Origin: Rhodothermales bacterium
GTDB taxonomy: Bacteria > Bacteroidota > Rhodothermia > Rhodothermales > JANQRZ01
Direction of reading: 5' to 3'
DNA: 64,000 nucleotides
NCBI GenBank assembly: GCA_028284265.1
Contig: JANQRZ010000019.1
Coordinates: 124,001 to 188,000, forward strand
The notes beneath the pieces are model-generated. The model worked only from the letters and a program-made list of their open reading frames with translations, did not search any database and was not told where the DNA came from. Shown here piece after piece: positions 16,635 to 24,874 of the stretch; position 1 is the first letter of the stretch, and each line of letters starts with the position of its first letter. A program made the position numbers and the translations under genes.

Positions 16635-18110
16635 GTGTCCTACATTCTCGCTCTCGATCAAGGCACTACCAGTTCTCGCACGCTCCTCTTCGATGCGGCA
16701 GGGACCGTCGTCGCCCGCGCCCAACAGGAGTTCACCCAGCACTTCCCCCGACCGGGCTGGGTCGAACACGATGCCAGCGAGATATGGCAGAGCCAGCTCA
16801 CCACAGCACAGCAAGCACTCCGCGAGTCGGGTATCGACGCCGGTGACGTTGCCGCCATCGGCATCACGAACCAGCGCGAGACGGTCGTGCTGTGGGACCG
16901 GGCAACGGGCGAGCCGGTACACCGCGCCATCGTCTGGCAGGACCGCCGGACCGTCGACTACTGCCAGCGCCTCGACGCTGAGCACGGCGAGCACCTCCGC
17001 CACACGACCGGCCTCCGGGCTGACCCCTACTTCTCCGGTACCAAGCTGGCGTGGCTCCTCGACCACGTAGAGGATACCCGCACACGCGCCGAGCGCGGCG
17101 ACCTCGCCTTCGGAACCATTGATGCGTGGCTTATCTGGAACCTGACCGGTGGGCACGTCCATGCCACCGACATCACCAACGCCTCGCGCACGCTCCTCTT
17201 CGACATCCACCGGCTCGACTGGGATGACCGGCTCCTTGATGCCCTCAACATCCCCCGGTCTGTTCTGCCAAAGATCGTCCCAAGCAGCGGGTTCATCGGC
17301 GAGACTGAGAAGAATCTCTTCGGTGCACCGATTCGGATCGGCGGGATCGCGGGCGACCAGCATGCGGCGCTCTTCGGTCAGGCCTGCCTAGAGCCAGGGA
17401 TGGCGAAGAACACCTACGGCACGGGCTGCTTCATGCTGATGAACACGGGCGCGAAGCCAGTCCTCTCCGAGCACGGCCTACTGACGACTGTGGCGTGGGA
17501 CCTCGGGGATGGGCCGGTGTACGCGCTCGAAGGGTCGGTTTTCGTTGCCGGGGCTGCCGTGCAGTGGCTCCGCGACGAACTGGACCTGATCGAATCGGCG
17601 GAAGCCTCAGAAGCGCTCGCGGCGAGTGTGCCCGATGCCGACGGGGTGGTGGTTGTCCCGGCGTTCACCGGGCTGGGCGCGCCCCACTGGGACCCGCACG
17701 CACGGGGGGCCATCTTCGGCCTCACGCGGGGCACGACGAAAGCCCACCTCACACGGGCTACGCTCGAAAGCCTCGCCTTTCAGGTCCGCGATGTGCTCGC
17801 GGCGATGGAGGCCGACGCCGGGCAAGCGCTCGCCGCGCTCCGCGTCGATGGCGGAGCCGCAGCCAACGGCTTCCTCATGCAGTTCCAAGCCGACGTGCTC
17901 GATGTCCCTGTTGAGCGCCCAGCGAACGTCGAGACGACGGTGTGGGGCGCGGCCCTCCTCGCCGGTCTCGCCACCGGGGTCTATCCCCTCGATGCCTCGT
18001 GGGGCGCCGAGGCCCGCTTTGAGCCACAGATGTCCGCCGAGAAGCGCGCGCACCTCCTCCACGACTGGCACCGCGCCGTCGAACGAGCGAAAGGATGGTC
18101 CGAGAGCTAA
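16635..18110 (+). CDS. glpK: Glycerol kinase
   Basis: 491 aa beginning GTG at 16635. [18 protein letters not shown] is the phosphate-1 motif of the FGGY kinases. The segment around [11 protein letters not shown], the substrate segment [13 protein letters not shown] and [19 protein letters not shown] further identify glycerol kinase. It converts glycerol to sn-glycerol-3-phosphate with ATP in the cytosol. No glpF or glpD is adjacent. The GTG start lies directly after a pyrimidine-rich leader. The stop is 1 nt from that of the converging DUF427 gene. Confidence 0.96.
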   Translation: MSYILALDQGTTSSRTLLFDAAGTVVARAQQEFTQHFPRPGWVEHDASEIWQSQLTTAQQALRESGIDAGDVAAIGITNQRETVVLWDRATGEPVHRAIVWQDRRTVDYCQRLDAEHGEHLRHTTGLRADPYFSGTKLAWLLDHVEDTRTRAERGDLAFGTIDAWLIWNLTGGHVHATDITNASRTLLFDIHRLDWDDRLLDALNIPRSVLPKIVPSSGFIGETEKNLFGAPIRIGGIAGDQHAALFGQACLEPGMAKNTYGTGCFMLMNTGAKPVLSEHGLLTTVAWDLGDGPVYALEGSVFVAGAAVQWLRDELDLIESAEASEALAASVPDADGVVVVPAFTGLGAPHWDPHARGAIFGLTRGTTKAHLTRATLESLAFQVRDVLAAMEADAGQALAALRVDGGAAANGFLMQFQADVLDVPVERPANVETTVWGAALLAGLATGVYPLDASWGAEARFEPQMSAEKRAHLLHDWHRAVERAKGWSES

Positions 18111-18111
18111 C

Positions 18112-18393
18112 CTACTCCGTCACCTCGACGCCGCGCCAGAAAGCGACGTGGTCTTTGATCTCGGAGGCGGCATCTTTCGGTGCAGGATAGAACCATGCGG
18201 CGTTCGCGTTCGTCGCGCCGTCCGCCTGAATCGTGTAGTAGCTCGCTTCGCCTTTCCACGGACAGGTCGTTTGGTGGTCACTCGGCTGGAAGTGTTCGCG
18301 GTTCAGCGAGTCGGGCGGGAAGTAGTGGTTGCCTTCGATGATGATGGTGGCGTCGCTCTCGGCGAGGACGGTGCCGTTCCAGGTAGCTTTCAT
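18112..18393 (-). CDS. DUF427-domain protein
   Basis: 93 aa from ATG at 18393. It starts KATWNGTVLAESDATIIIEGNHYFP and contains TTCPWKGEASYYTI, the typical DUF427 block, then AAWFYPAP and a C-terminal HVAFWRGVEV. Family members are small cytosolic proteins of unknown function that form a mushroom-like beta fold. The gene converges with glpK. Confidence 0.9.
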   Translation of the reverse strand: MKATWNGTVLAESDATIIIEGNHYFPPDSLNREHFQPSDHQTTCPWKGEASYYTIQADGATNANAAWFYPAPKDAASEIKDHVAFWRGVEVTE

Positions 18394-18479
18394 GGGTGTG
18401 TGTTTGGGAGGGTGAGGGTGTGAGCGTAGGGGGCGCGGCAGGGTTTGTACCCTCATACACTCATCCCCTCAAACTTTCA

Positions 18480-18767
18480 TCAAACCCGCACGCCGCGCAC
18501 CCCATCGGCGAGGTCGCCGGGGGCGGGTAGTACGCAGACGGTGTCCGTGCGAAACGGGTCGAGGACGATGGTGAGGTACTGGTACGTCTCGAAGCGCCCC
18601 GGCGTTCGGTTGAACCGGCGGGCGATAGCCTCGCAGAGCATGGCGTAGGATGCTGGCCCGACGAGGACCGTGCGCGGCTCGACTCCCTCGTGCTGGAAGG
18701 CGCGGATGCTCTCGTCGATGAAGGCGAGCACGCCGTCCGGCGTGGCGATGGTTTCGGTGACCGTCAT
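18480..18767 (-). CDS. Hypothetical 95-aa protein
   Basis: Begins ATG at 18767: TETIATPDGVLAFIDESIRAFQ, then EPRTVLVGPASYAMLCEAIARRF and YLTIVLDPFRTDTVCVLP, ending near DGVRGVRV. It looks like one compact alpha/beta domain. I do not recognise the family. It is divergent from the alpha/beta hydrolase gene, with about 90 nt between the two start codons. Longer upstream frames overlap that gene. Confidence 0.65.
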   Translation of the reverse strand: MTVTETIATPDGVLAFIDESIRAFQHEGVEPRTVLVGPASYAMLCEAIARRFNRTPGRFETYQYLTIVLDPFRTDTVCVLPAPGDLADGVRGVRV

Positions 18768-18856
18768 GAGAATGTCCGGTGATGGGTGGCGACTGACGAG
18801 CAGATAGTGGATATTAACCACTCGTCCCTCGTCATCCGAAACTTGTCCTTCTCCCG

Positions 18857-19693
18857 ATGCAGCACGATGCCGGTACGTTCCGCACCGACGACGGCCTGAC
18901 CCTTGCCACGCGCCGCTGGCTGCCCCACGACCACCCCGAGGCTGCTGTCGTGATCGTTCACGGCATCGGCGACCACAGCGGGCGGTTCGCCCACGTCGCC
19001 GCCCACCTGATGCTGCACGACTACGAGGTCTATGCCTTCGACCTGCGCGGGCACGGGCGCTCCGAGGGCGAGCCGCGCGCCTACGTCGAGTCATTCGACG
19101 AATACACTGAAGACCTTGCCCACTTCCTCCGGCACGTCCATGAGGCTACATCGGGGCCGGTCTTTCTGCTGGGCCACTCGCTCGGCGGGCTGATTGCGGC
19201 GAGCTACGTGGTGCAACACGGCACCAACGACCTCGCTGGGCTAATCCTGTCCTCGGCAGCGCTCCAGATTCCGGCTGACCTCTCGCCGGTACTGCAGAAA
19301 GCCGCCGGCGTCCTCAGCCGCTTTGCCCCGAAGGTCGCACTCAAAAAGCTCGACCCGTCGCACCTCTCGAAGGACCCCGGCGTAGCGCGGGGCTATGAGC
19401 TAGACCCGCTGACCTATACCGGTGGGATCCGCCCGCGCGTGGGGCATGAGATTCTGCGCGTGACCGAGGTGGTCCGGCAGCACGCCAGCGCCTTCACGCT
19501 CCCGCTCTACCTGTTCCACGGCACCGCCGACCGCATCACGGATCCCGCGGGCAGCCAGTGGCTCCACGACCATGCGCCGAGCGAGGACAAGACGCTCCAC
19601 TTCTACGACGGTCTCTATCATGAGACCATGAACGAGCCGGAGCGCCAACAGGTACTTGACGATCTCGCCTCTTGGCTGAACGAGCGCGTTTGA
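18857..19693 (+). CDS. Alpha/beta hydrolase, monoacylglycerol-lipase-like
   Basis: 278 aa. HGIGDHSGRFAHVA is the oxyanion-hole region, FLLGHSLGGLIAA the nucleophile elbow (Ser in GHSLG), LYLFHGTADRIT contains the acidic member and HETMNEPER the catalytic His. These blocks, including FDLRGHGRSEGEPRAYVESFDEY, are characteristic of the monoacylglycerol lipase/lysophospholipase (YtpA/PldB) group. Likely acts on monoacylglycerols or lysolipids. No signal peptide is seen, so it should be cytosolic. Confidence 0.9.
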   Translation: MQHDAGTFRTDDGLTLATRRWLPHDHPEAAVVIVHGIGDHSGRFAHVAAHLMLHDYEVYAFDLRGHGRSEGEPRAYVESFDEYTEDLAHFLRHVHEATSGPVFLLGHSLGGLIAASYVVQHGTNDLAGLILSSAALQIPADLSPVLQKAAGVLSRFAPKVALKKLDPSHLSKDPGVARGYELDPLTYTGGIRPRVGHEILRVTEVVRQHASAFTLPLYLFHGTADRITDPAGSQWLHDHAPSEDKTLHFYDGLYHETMNEPERQQVLDDLASWLNERV

Positions 19694-19849
19694 CAGGCAG
19701 TGGTGGAACACGAGGGTTCCGGTGGCAGCGTGCATCAAACCTCTGCATGCTCTTTGCCCAAGTTACACGCACAGGCCGGTTACGCCGTCTGAAAGAGGTG
19801 GTAGGTTCCCGGCATCACAACGTGCATCCACCATTCAACCTTCTATCCT

Positions 19850-20050
19850 GTGACCCGAGGCATTGTAACTACCTTTGACGCGCAGCGCGGCGTCGGCTAC
19901 GTCCGCCATACGGAAGGCAGCAACCTCGTCCCGTTCTCGGCGCGTGACATCCACGGCGAGGCTCCCGGCCTAGGCGACCCTGTCGAGTACACGGTCGTCG
20001 GTGGCAAGGCCGGTGTAGCGGCGAAGCAGATTCGGCGCATCGACTCCTAG
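19850..20050 (+). CDS. Cold-shock-domain-like small protein
   Basis: 66 aa beginning with GTG at 19850. RGIVTTFDAQRGVGYVRHTEGSNLVPFS parallels the cold-shock domain (GxVKxFN..KGFGFI), and DPVEYTVVGGKAGVAAKQIRRI parallels the C-terminal strands. The usual aromatic RNP1 and RNP2 residues are largely missing (VGYV and LVPFS), so nucleic-acid binding may be altered. A terminator follows directly. It may equally be called a divergent CspA relative. Confidence 0.75.
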   Translation: MTRGIVTTFDAQRGVGYVRHTEGSNLVPFSARDIHGEAPGLGDPVEYTVVGGKAGVAAKQIRRIDS

Positions 20051-20072
20051 CGCGCTGCCCGTAGGAATACCG

Positions 20073-20112
20073 AAGCCCCGGTTGCCATTGCTGCGGCAGC
20101 CGGGGCTTTCGT
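20073..20112. terminator. Intrinsic terminator, usable by both strands
   Basis: AAGCCCCGG (20073-20081) pairs with CCGGGGCTT (20100-20108), with TTGCC/GGCAG extending the stem inside. It is followed by TCGT on the plus strand, with AA-rich flanks limited. It lies between the converging cold-shock-like and protease genes. Confidence 0.7.
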
Positions 20113-20135
20113 ATGTCGAGGACCGAGGCTCGTTC

Positions 20136-22700
20136 TTACTTGAGGACAGTCACCTTCTGACTGGCGGTGAACGTCTCGCCCGTGAACTGGACCACGTAGG
20201 TGCCGCCCGCGAGCGCATCGCCCGTCACGCGAAGTGTCTGCTCCACGTTCGCTGGAATGCGCGCGTCGAGCAGCGTCTGCACACGGCGACCGAGGAGGTC
20301 GTAGACCTCGGCACGAACGGCCTGGGCCTCGCGGACGGTGAAGCGCACCGCTGTCGAGCGGGCAAACGGATTCGGGAACGCTGCGGCGATCCGGTAGGCT
20401 TCGGTCAGCGTAGCCTCATCTTCAACGTCCGTGCTCGGCTCGGTGTAGAAGAACAAGGCCCACTGCGCAAGGCTGCCAGTGTCCTGCCCGGCCCCGTCAC
20501 AGACGCTGAGCGTCCACGTCCCTTGCAGGTTCTCCCCATCAAAGTCTGAGAGCGGATCGACGCCCGTAGTGCCCGGATCGCCCTGTTCGGGCTGGCCTTC
20601 TACGTCATAGAACGGAGCATCCGTGTCGTGGGCATCGCCGCTGCCGAAGACGCCCGCCGTTCCTGTATCGCTGAAGAGCGCATCGAGGTTGGGCGCGCTC
20701 GTGCCGAAGTTGCCCGTGCCGGGCCGGTCGAGCAGGTTGACGACCGTACCTTCGGGACTTTGGAGTTGGATACGGAGGTCGCCCCGGTAGGTGTGGTCAA
20801 TTGTCACGCCAACCTTCATGTCGATCGGATCGAAGTCGTCGGTCACATCGACTGTGCTGCTCTGGAAGGTCGGGCACCCGTTGTCGCTGATGCTAAAGCC
20901 CTCGTCGTTCGAGTAAAAGAAATCCGGCGCGACGAACACGTCAATGAGCGTGCTGGGGCGAAGCGGAAGATTGAGGCTTGGGTGGTTCACAACGCCCTCG
21001 TTCGTGATCGGCTCGCCGGGGGCGTCTTCAGAGACGGTCACGTCGTAGGAGATCGTCTCCGAGCCGCCATCATCCACGTCCAGCGTCCACGAGATCGTCC
21101 CGCCGTCTTCCGAGGCATTGCCACTGGACGCCGTAAGGTTGCCCGCGTAGGAGAGGTTCGCGGGGAGCACGTTCTCGAAGCTCACGGCCTCACCCGTCTC
21201 GGTGCCGCCGTTGAAGACCTCGACGCTGATCGTCGTCGTCTCGCCGGGGGACACCGACACCGGCTGGGCATCCATCACCGCGAGAAGTTGGATCGGGCCG
21301 GGCGGATTGCCCGCCTCCATTCCGTTGATGAACTCCGCACCCGTGTTGCCAGGATCGAGGAAGGCTTCGGCCCCCGTCGTCATGTTGCGCGCCATCCGAC
21401 CGTACCAGTCGGGGGTCTGGCTGCTACACGACGCAAAGCCGCCGGAAAGCTGCCCCACGACGCGCTTCTCGGGGCTATAGAGTGGCGAGCCGGAGGAGCC
21501 ACCTTCGGTCGTGCCGAGATCCCAGTCCTCAACGCGGATGTGGGTGCCGCTCGGATTCGGCGTGTCGCTCAGGTATGAGGTGATGCTGGTTGGATCGTCT
21601 TCAAACGAGATGCGCTTCTCCTCGACCTGCGGGTGGTGAATGGCGATGGCGCTCGCCGTCGCTTGGTCGCGCTTGTCCCAGCCGTTGAGCCAGACGCTGT
21701 ACTCCGGCGGAATCGGGTCGTCGGTTTCGAGGATGGTCCAGTCCGGGCCGCCGGAGGTGCCACCGCCGGAGGTGTCCATGAAAATGGTACCCGAGGAGAA
21801 CTGGTCGCGCGTGCCGTCGCCGGGACCGCCACTCGCAGCGGAGCCGGGCGGGCGGCAGGTTGAGTTCTGGTAGTTCCAGTAAATCACGACACTCGGGGCA
21901 TTGCCCGCGCTGTTGCCGCAGTGGTCGGCGGTGAGGAAGTAGGGCGTCCCGTCCATCGACGTGTTGTTCATCGCCGAGCCGCTGCAAATGTCCGTGCCGC
22001 TGCGCGTGTAGGCCCCGACAGAGCGGATAATGTCGCGGTAGCCGTTGCCTTCGGGACACACCACGTCCACATTGCACGAACCGGAGCGGGCGAGGTCGGT
22101 CTCGTCCCACGTCTCGCGGGCGATCCCGAAGGGCCGGTAGGCGTGGTTGACGCTGCCGATACGCAGTTCGTAATCGTCGGCCTCGGACGGCTTCGCATTA
22201 GGCAGGTTTAGCTCGACCACGATCTCGTCGCCGCGCACGATGGGCGTCCAGAGTTCGCCGTGGACCTCGTTGTCGGCAGCGGTGAAGGCGCGGAAGTGCG
22301 GCTCTTCGCCCGCCGGGTAAATCCAGAGCACCGCACCCTCGGGCAGCCGAAACTGGTCAAAGCCGAGGTTGAGCGAGTACGCACCGGGCGAGGCGATGCG
22401 GAGCCGCCACAGGCGCGACCCGTCGGCGAGGGTCTGCCACGTTCCAGCGTTCCGGGTGGTCGTGGCGACCTCGAACGGCTCGGCGAAGCGCAGTGGGCCG
22501 AGTTTGCCGTCGGACGCAGCCGCATCGCGGGCGATGAGGGCGTCGTTGTCCAACGTCGGCATCGTGACCAGCGCTACGCCGTCAAGGGAAGCGGATTCAA
22601 CAGCGTGGAACGAGGCCGGGAGCGGAGCGGCTTGCTGGGCTTGGGTCGGGAGAGCGAGCAGGAGCACGCACGCCGCGAGGAGCGGGTAGCGGTACGGCAT
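20136..22700 (-). CDS. Secreted lysyl-endopeptidase-like serine protease with P-domain and type IX sorting domain
   Basis: 854 aa. A signal peptide (YRYPLLAACVLLLALPTQAQ) precedes a propeptide. The trypsin-fold core has His260 (LTADHCG), Asp320 (GPDWTILETDD) and Ser405 (GGSSGSPLYS). The stretch SPEKRVVGQLSGG...DWYGRM closely parallels Achromobacter lysyl endopeptidase, including the Asp before YGR that selects lysine at P1. An Ig-like CARDB-type repeat follows (about 470-590), then a proprotein-convertase P-domain (MKVGVTIDHTYRGDLRIQLQSP, GTWTLSVCDGAGQDTG). The last ~85 residues form a type A sorting domain (FPNPFARSTAVRFTV ... VYDLLGRRVQTLLDA ... ASQKVTVLK). Expected to be exported and cell-surface bound or released. 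Confidence 0.92.
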   Translation of the reverse strand: MPYRYPLLAACVLLLALPTQAQQAAPLPASFHAVESASLDGVALVTMPTLDNDALIARDAAASDGKLGPLRFAEPFEVATTTRNAGTWQTLADGSRLWRLRIASPGAYSLNLGFDQFRLPEGAVLWIYPAGEEPHFRAFTAADNEVHGELWTPIVRGDEIVVELNLPNAKPSEADDYELRIGSVNHAYRPFGIARETWDETDLARSGSCNVDVVCPEGNGYRDIIRSVGAYTRSGTDICSGSAMNNTSMDGTPYFLTADHCGNSAGNAPSVVIYWNYQNSTCRPPGSAASGGPGDGTRDQFSSGTIFMDTSGGGTSGGPDWTILETDDPIPPEYSVWLNGWDKRDQATASAIAIHHPQVEEKRISFEDDPTSITSYLSDTPNPSGTHIRVEDWDLGTTEGGSSGSPLYSPEKRVVGQLSGGFASCSSQTPDWYGRMARNMTTGAEAFLDPGNTGAEFINGMEAGNPPGPIQLLAVMDAQPVSVSPGETTTISVEVFNGGTETGEAVSFENVLPANLSYAGNLTASSGNASEDGGTISWTLDVDDGGSETISYDVTVSEDAPGEPITNEGVVNHPSLNLPLRPSTLIDVFVAPDFFYSNDEGFSISDNGCPTFQSSTVDVTDDFDPIDMKVGVTIDHTYRGDLRIQLQSPEGTVVNLLDRPGTGNFGTSAPNLDALFSDTGTAGVFGSGDAHDTDAPFYDVEGQPEQGDPGTTGVDPLSDFDGENLQGTWTLSVCDGAGQDTGSLAQWALFFYTEPSTDVEDEATLTEAYRIAAAFPNPFARSTAVRFTVREAQAVRAEVYDLLGRRVQTLLDARIPANVEQTLRVTGDALAGGTYVVQFTGETFTASQKVTVLK

Positions 22701-22792
22701 GGGAGTGAAGGGATTGGAAGGAACAGGGCAACGGCGGAATATCCCCTATTGTCACCTGATCTCCAAATCCAATCGTTACCGCTCTCGCCCTC

Positions 22793-23461
22793 TCACTCTA
22801 CCCATACCGCGACCTCATCCAGCGGCTTCCGCCCGAAGTCCGGCACCGTCGCGTCGGTGGCGGGATAGCCGATGGGAAAGAGGATGTACGGTCGCTCGTG
22901 CTTGGGGCGGCCAAGAATCTCGTTCAGGAAGCGCATCGGGCTGGGCGTGTGGGTCAGCGTGGCGAGACCCATCTGGTGAAGCGCCGCGATGAAAAAGCCC
23001 GCTGCGATGCCACAGCTTTCCTGCACGTAGTAATGCTTCTCCTTCTCCCCCGCTTCGCCCACGCCCGTGCTCTGCGCGAAGAGGACGACAATCCACGGCA
23101 CCATCTCCAGAAACGGCTTCTCCCAGTCCGTTCCGATAGGTGCCAACGCCTCCAGCCATTCGGGCGTGGCGCGCTCGGCGTAGAACGACCGTTCCTCCTC
23201 CTCGGCGGCCTCGCGGATGCGGCGCTTCACGTCGGGATCGCTAATGGCGACAAAAGTCCACGGCTGCTTGTGTGCCCCGCTCGGAGCCGTGCTCGCGGTC
23301 TGGATGGCTCGTTCGATAAGGCGACGCGGGACTGGCTGATCGGTGAAGTCGCGGACGGAGCGGCGGCGGTCAAGGTCGCGGTAGAACGCCTCGGCGCGGC
23401 TTGCCATCTCGTCCTCGGAGTGGGTCTGAAAGTCGAGAGGGATACGGGGAAACGCAGGCAT
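22793..23461 (-). CDS. Nitroreductase-fold FMN protein of the iodotyrosine deiodinase (IYD) subfamily
   Basis: 222 aa. DRRRSVRDFTDQPVP and TAPSGAHKQPWTFVAI bind FMN phosphate. EEERSFY, DWEKPFL and HYYVQESCGIAAG, followed by LATLTHTP and LGRPKHERPYILFPIGYP, align with mammalian IYD. The substrate-lid residues are all present: Glu90, Tyr94 and Lys115. Their spacing (4 and 21) equals Glu157-Tyr161-Lys182 of human IYD, and the Thr of THTP corresponds to the flavin N5 hydrogen-bond threonine. The family reductively dehalogenates iodo- and bromotyrosine; bacterial members exist. No membrane anchor. Its ATG overlaps the upstream deaminase stop by 1 nt, so the pair is coupled. Confidence 0.88.
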   Translation of the reverse strand: MPAFPRIPLDFQTHSEDEMASRAEAFYRDLDRRRSVRDFTDQPVPRRLIERAIQTASTAPSGAHKQPWTFVAISDPDVKRRIREAAEEEERSFYAERATPEWLEALAPIGTDWEKPFLEMVPWIVVLFAQSTGVGEAGEKEKHYYVQESCGIAAGFFIAALHQMGLATLTHTPSPMRFLNEILGRPKHERPYILFPIGYPATDATVPDFGRKPLDEVAVWVE

Positions 23462-23970
23462 TAATACAGTTTATCGCGACTTACTTGGGCAAAGAGATCG
23501 AATGCTTTCTGTGCTTCATCGCGGAGGATACCCCCTTCGATGGCAACGGTTGCACCGCCGAGCGTTTTCATCTGCTCGTTGGACACGGATAGCTCGCGGA
23601 AGCCCGCCCGGTCGGCATCTTCGATGTAGGTGCCGAAAACGATGCGGTCGCAGTTGGCCCAGTGGATCGCGGAGAAGCACATCGGGCACGGCTCGGTCGA
23701 GGAGTAGATCGTGCAGCCCGCGAGGTCGATGGTTTCCAGCTTTTCGCAGGCGACGCGGAGCGCGTGAACCTCGGCGTGGGCCGTGATGTCGGTCGTCGCC
23801 CAGACGACGTTGTGGACGGCACAGACGACCTCACCATCTTTGACGATGACGGCCCCGAATGGACTCTGCCCGTCGCGGACGCTCTGTTTCGCCTGCTCGA
23901 TGGCGAGGCGCATGAAGTCGAGATCGGCAGTGTCGGGCATGGGTACGTAGGCAGTTTTCTTATCTGTCAT
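23461..23970 (-). CDS. Nucleoside/guanine deaminase-like zinc enzyme
   Basis: 169 aa from ATG 23970, or 159 aa from ATG 23940. The shorter form fits the family length better and keeps the start out of the adjacent repeat. QSPFGAVIVKDGEVV, HAEVHALR and STEPCPMCFSAIHWA give the zinc site (His plus two Cys) and the catalytic Glu of the cytidine-deaminase fold. The layout, with FGTYIEDADRAGFRE and a C-terminal QKAFDLFAQVSRDKLY, is closest to Bacillus-type guanine deaminase, though tRNA-adenosine deaminase relatives share the core. The stop codon overlaps the start of the IYD-like gene. Confidence 0.88.
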   Translation of the reverse strand: MTDKKTAYVPMPDTADLDFMRLAIEQAKQSVRDGQSPFGAVIVKDGEVVCAVHNVVWATTDITAHAEVHALRVACEKLETIDLAGCTIYSSTEPCPMCFSAIHWANCDRIVFGTYIEDADRAGFRELSVSNEQMKTLGGATVAIEGGILRDEAQKAFDLFAQVSRDKLY

Positions 23971-24052
23971 TCCGAGCGCAGCGAGGAATCTCCATCGTTT
24001 AAGCCAACGCTACCGACGGGGATACCTCCTCGCTCTGCTCGTCGATATGACA
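23965..24052. repeat. Inverted repeat element TGTCATTCCGAG...ATATGACA
   Basis: The left arm (23965-23993) reads TGTCATTCCGAGCGCAGCGA then GGAATCTCC. The right arm (24018-24052) on the minus strand reads TGTCATATCGACGAGCAGAG then CGAGGAGGTATCC. The arms share TGTCAT and GAGC-AGCGAGGA words and enclose about 25 nt. It resembles short dispersed GTCATTCCGAG repeats seen in many bacterial genomes. Confidence 0.65.
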
Positions 24053-24079
24053 GAGATGAGACGGTGCTGTTCAGCCTCT

Positions 24080-24805
24080 CTATTCCAACTCAAAGATGAC
24101 GGTGACGGTGGCGCGGACGGTGATCTCGCCTGCGGCATAGGCACCGGGGTTGCTCTCCTCAGCCATGTCCATCGCGGCCATCTCGGCACGGGCGTACATC
24201 ATGGGTGGCGGACGCGGCACGCTCACACCGCTCTCGGCGATCTGGACGACGCGACCGAGCCGGGCGTCGAGCACCTCGGCCATATTTTGTGCCTTCTGAC
24301 GCGCACGGGCGACGGCGTCGCGCAGCGCTTGGTCTTCCACGCTCTCACGGTCCTGCAGGCCGTACTGGATGCCGTTCAACTCATTCGCCCCCTGCTGCAC
24401 GACTTCGGCGACGAGACTCGGCACCAAGTCCAAGTCCTCAATCGTCACCTTCACGTCGCGGCGGGCGATGTAGCCTTTGCGGATGCGCTGGTTGTTGCGG
24501 TACTCCCACTCCTCGTCGAGCCGGAGGGAAAGAAGCTGAATCTTGCGGTCGGCGACGCCGAGGGCGCGGACGGCGTCGATCGCGGCTTCGGCGGCTTCGG
24601 CGTTCTCGCGCCGGGCGTCCTCCGCCGTCTCGGCCCGCGTCACGACGGCGAACTGCACCGTCGCCTCGTCCGGCTCCACGTCGATGGTCCCGACGCCGCT
24701 GACGGTGACGGTGCGCGTGTCAGGCTTGTCGGCGGGCTGGGCGGTCACGGTGGGGATGGCGAGGAGAAGGAGGAGCGAGAAAAGAGCAAGCAGAAAGCGG
24801 TTCAT
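24080..24805 (-). CDS. SIMPL-domain (DUF541) exported protein
   Basis: About 241 aa from the in-frame ATG ending at 24805, selected because NRFLLALFSLLLLLAIPTVTAQ is a signal peptide. TVTVSGVGTIDVEPDEATVQFAVVTRAETAEDARRENA is the opening of the SIMPL/YggE fold. DVKVTIEDLDLVPSLVAEVVQQGANELNGIQYGL and AVARARQKAQNMAEVLDARLGRVVQI are the remaining hallmarks. Family members form large periplasmic rings and have been linked to oxidative-stress tolerance, but the function is not firmly known. It stands alone downstream of an uncharacterised membrane-protein gene. Confidence 0.9.
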   Translation of the reverse strand: MNRFLLALFSLLLLLAIPTVTAQPADKPDTRTVTVSGVGTIDVEPDEATVQFAVVTRAETAEDARRENAEAAEAAIDAVRALGVADRKIQLLSLRLDEEWEYRNNQRIRKGYIARRDVKVTIEDLDLVPSLVAEVVQQGANELNGIQYGLQDRESVEDQALRDAVARARQKAQNMAEVLDARLGRVVQIAESGVSVPRPPPMMYARAEMAAMDMAEESNPGAYAAGEITVRATVTVIFELE

Positions 24806-24874
24806 GGCAGGAGGTGTTGATGAAGAGCGTGACAGGCCCTTCAACGGTTGAGGCTGTCGGAAAGGTACATATCA

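Noticed and set aside
18480-18767. Resemblance of the 95-aa protein to phage structural proteins
   Set aside because: A vague pattern only, with no other phage genes in the window.
18480-19094. Long minus-strand frame reading into the alpha/beta hydrolase gene
   Set aside because: The upstream part is Arg-rich shadow sequence. Only the segment from ATG 18767 was kept.
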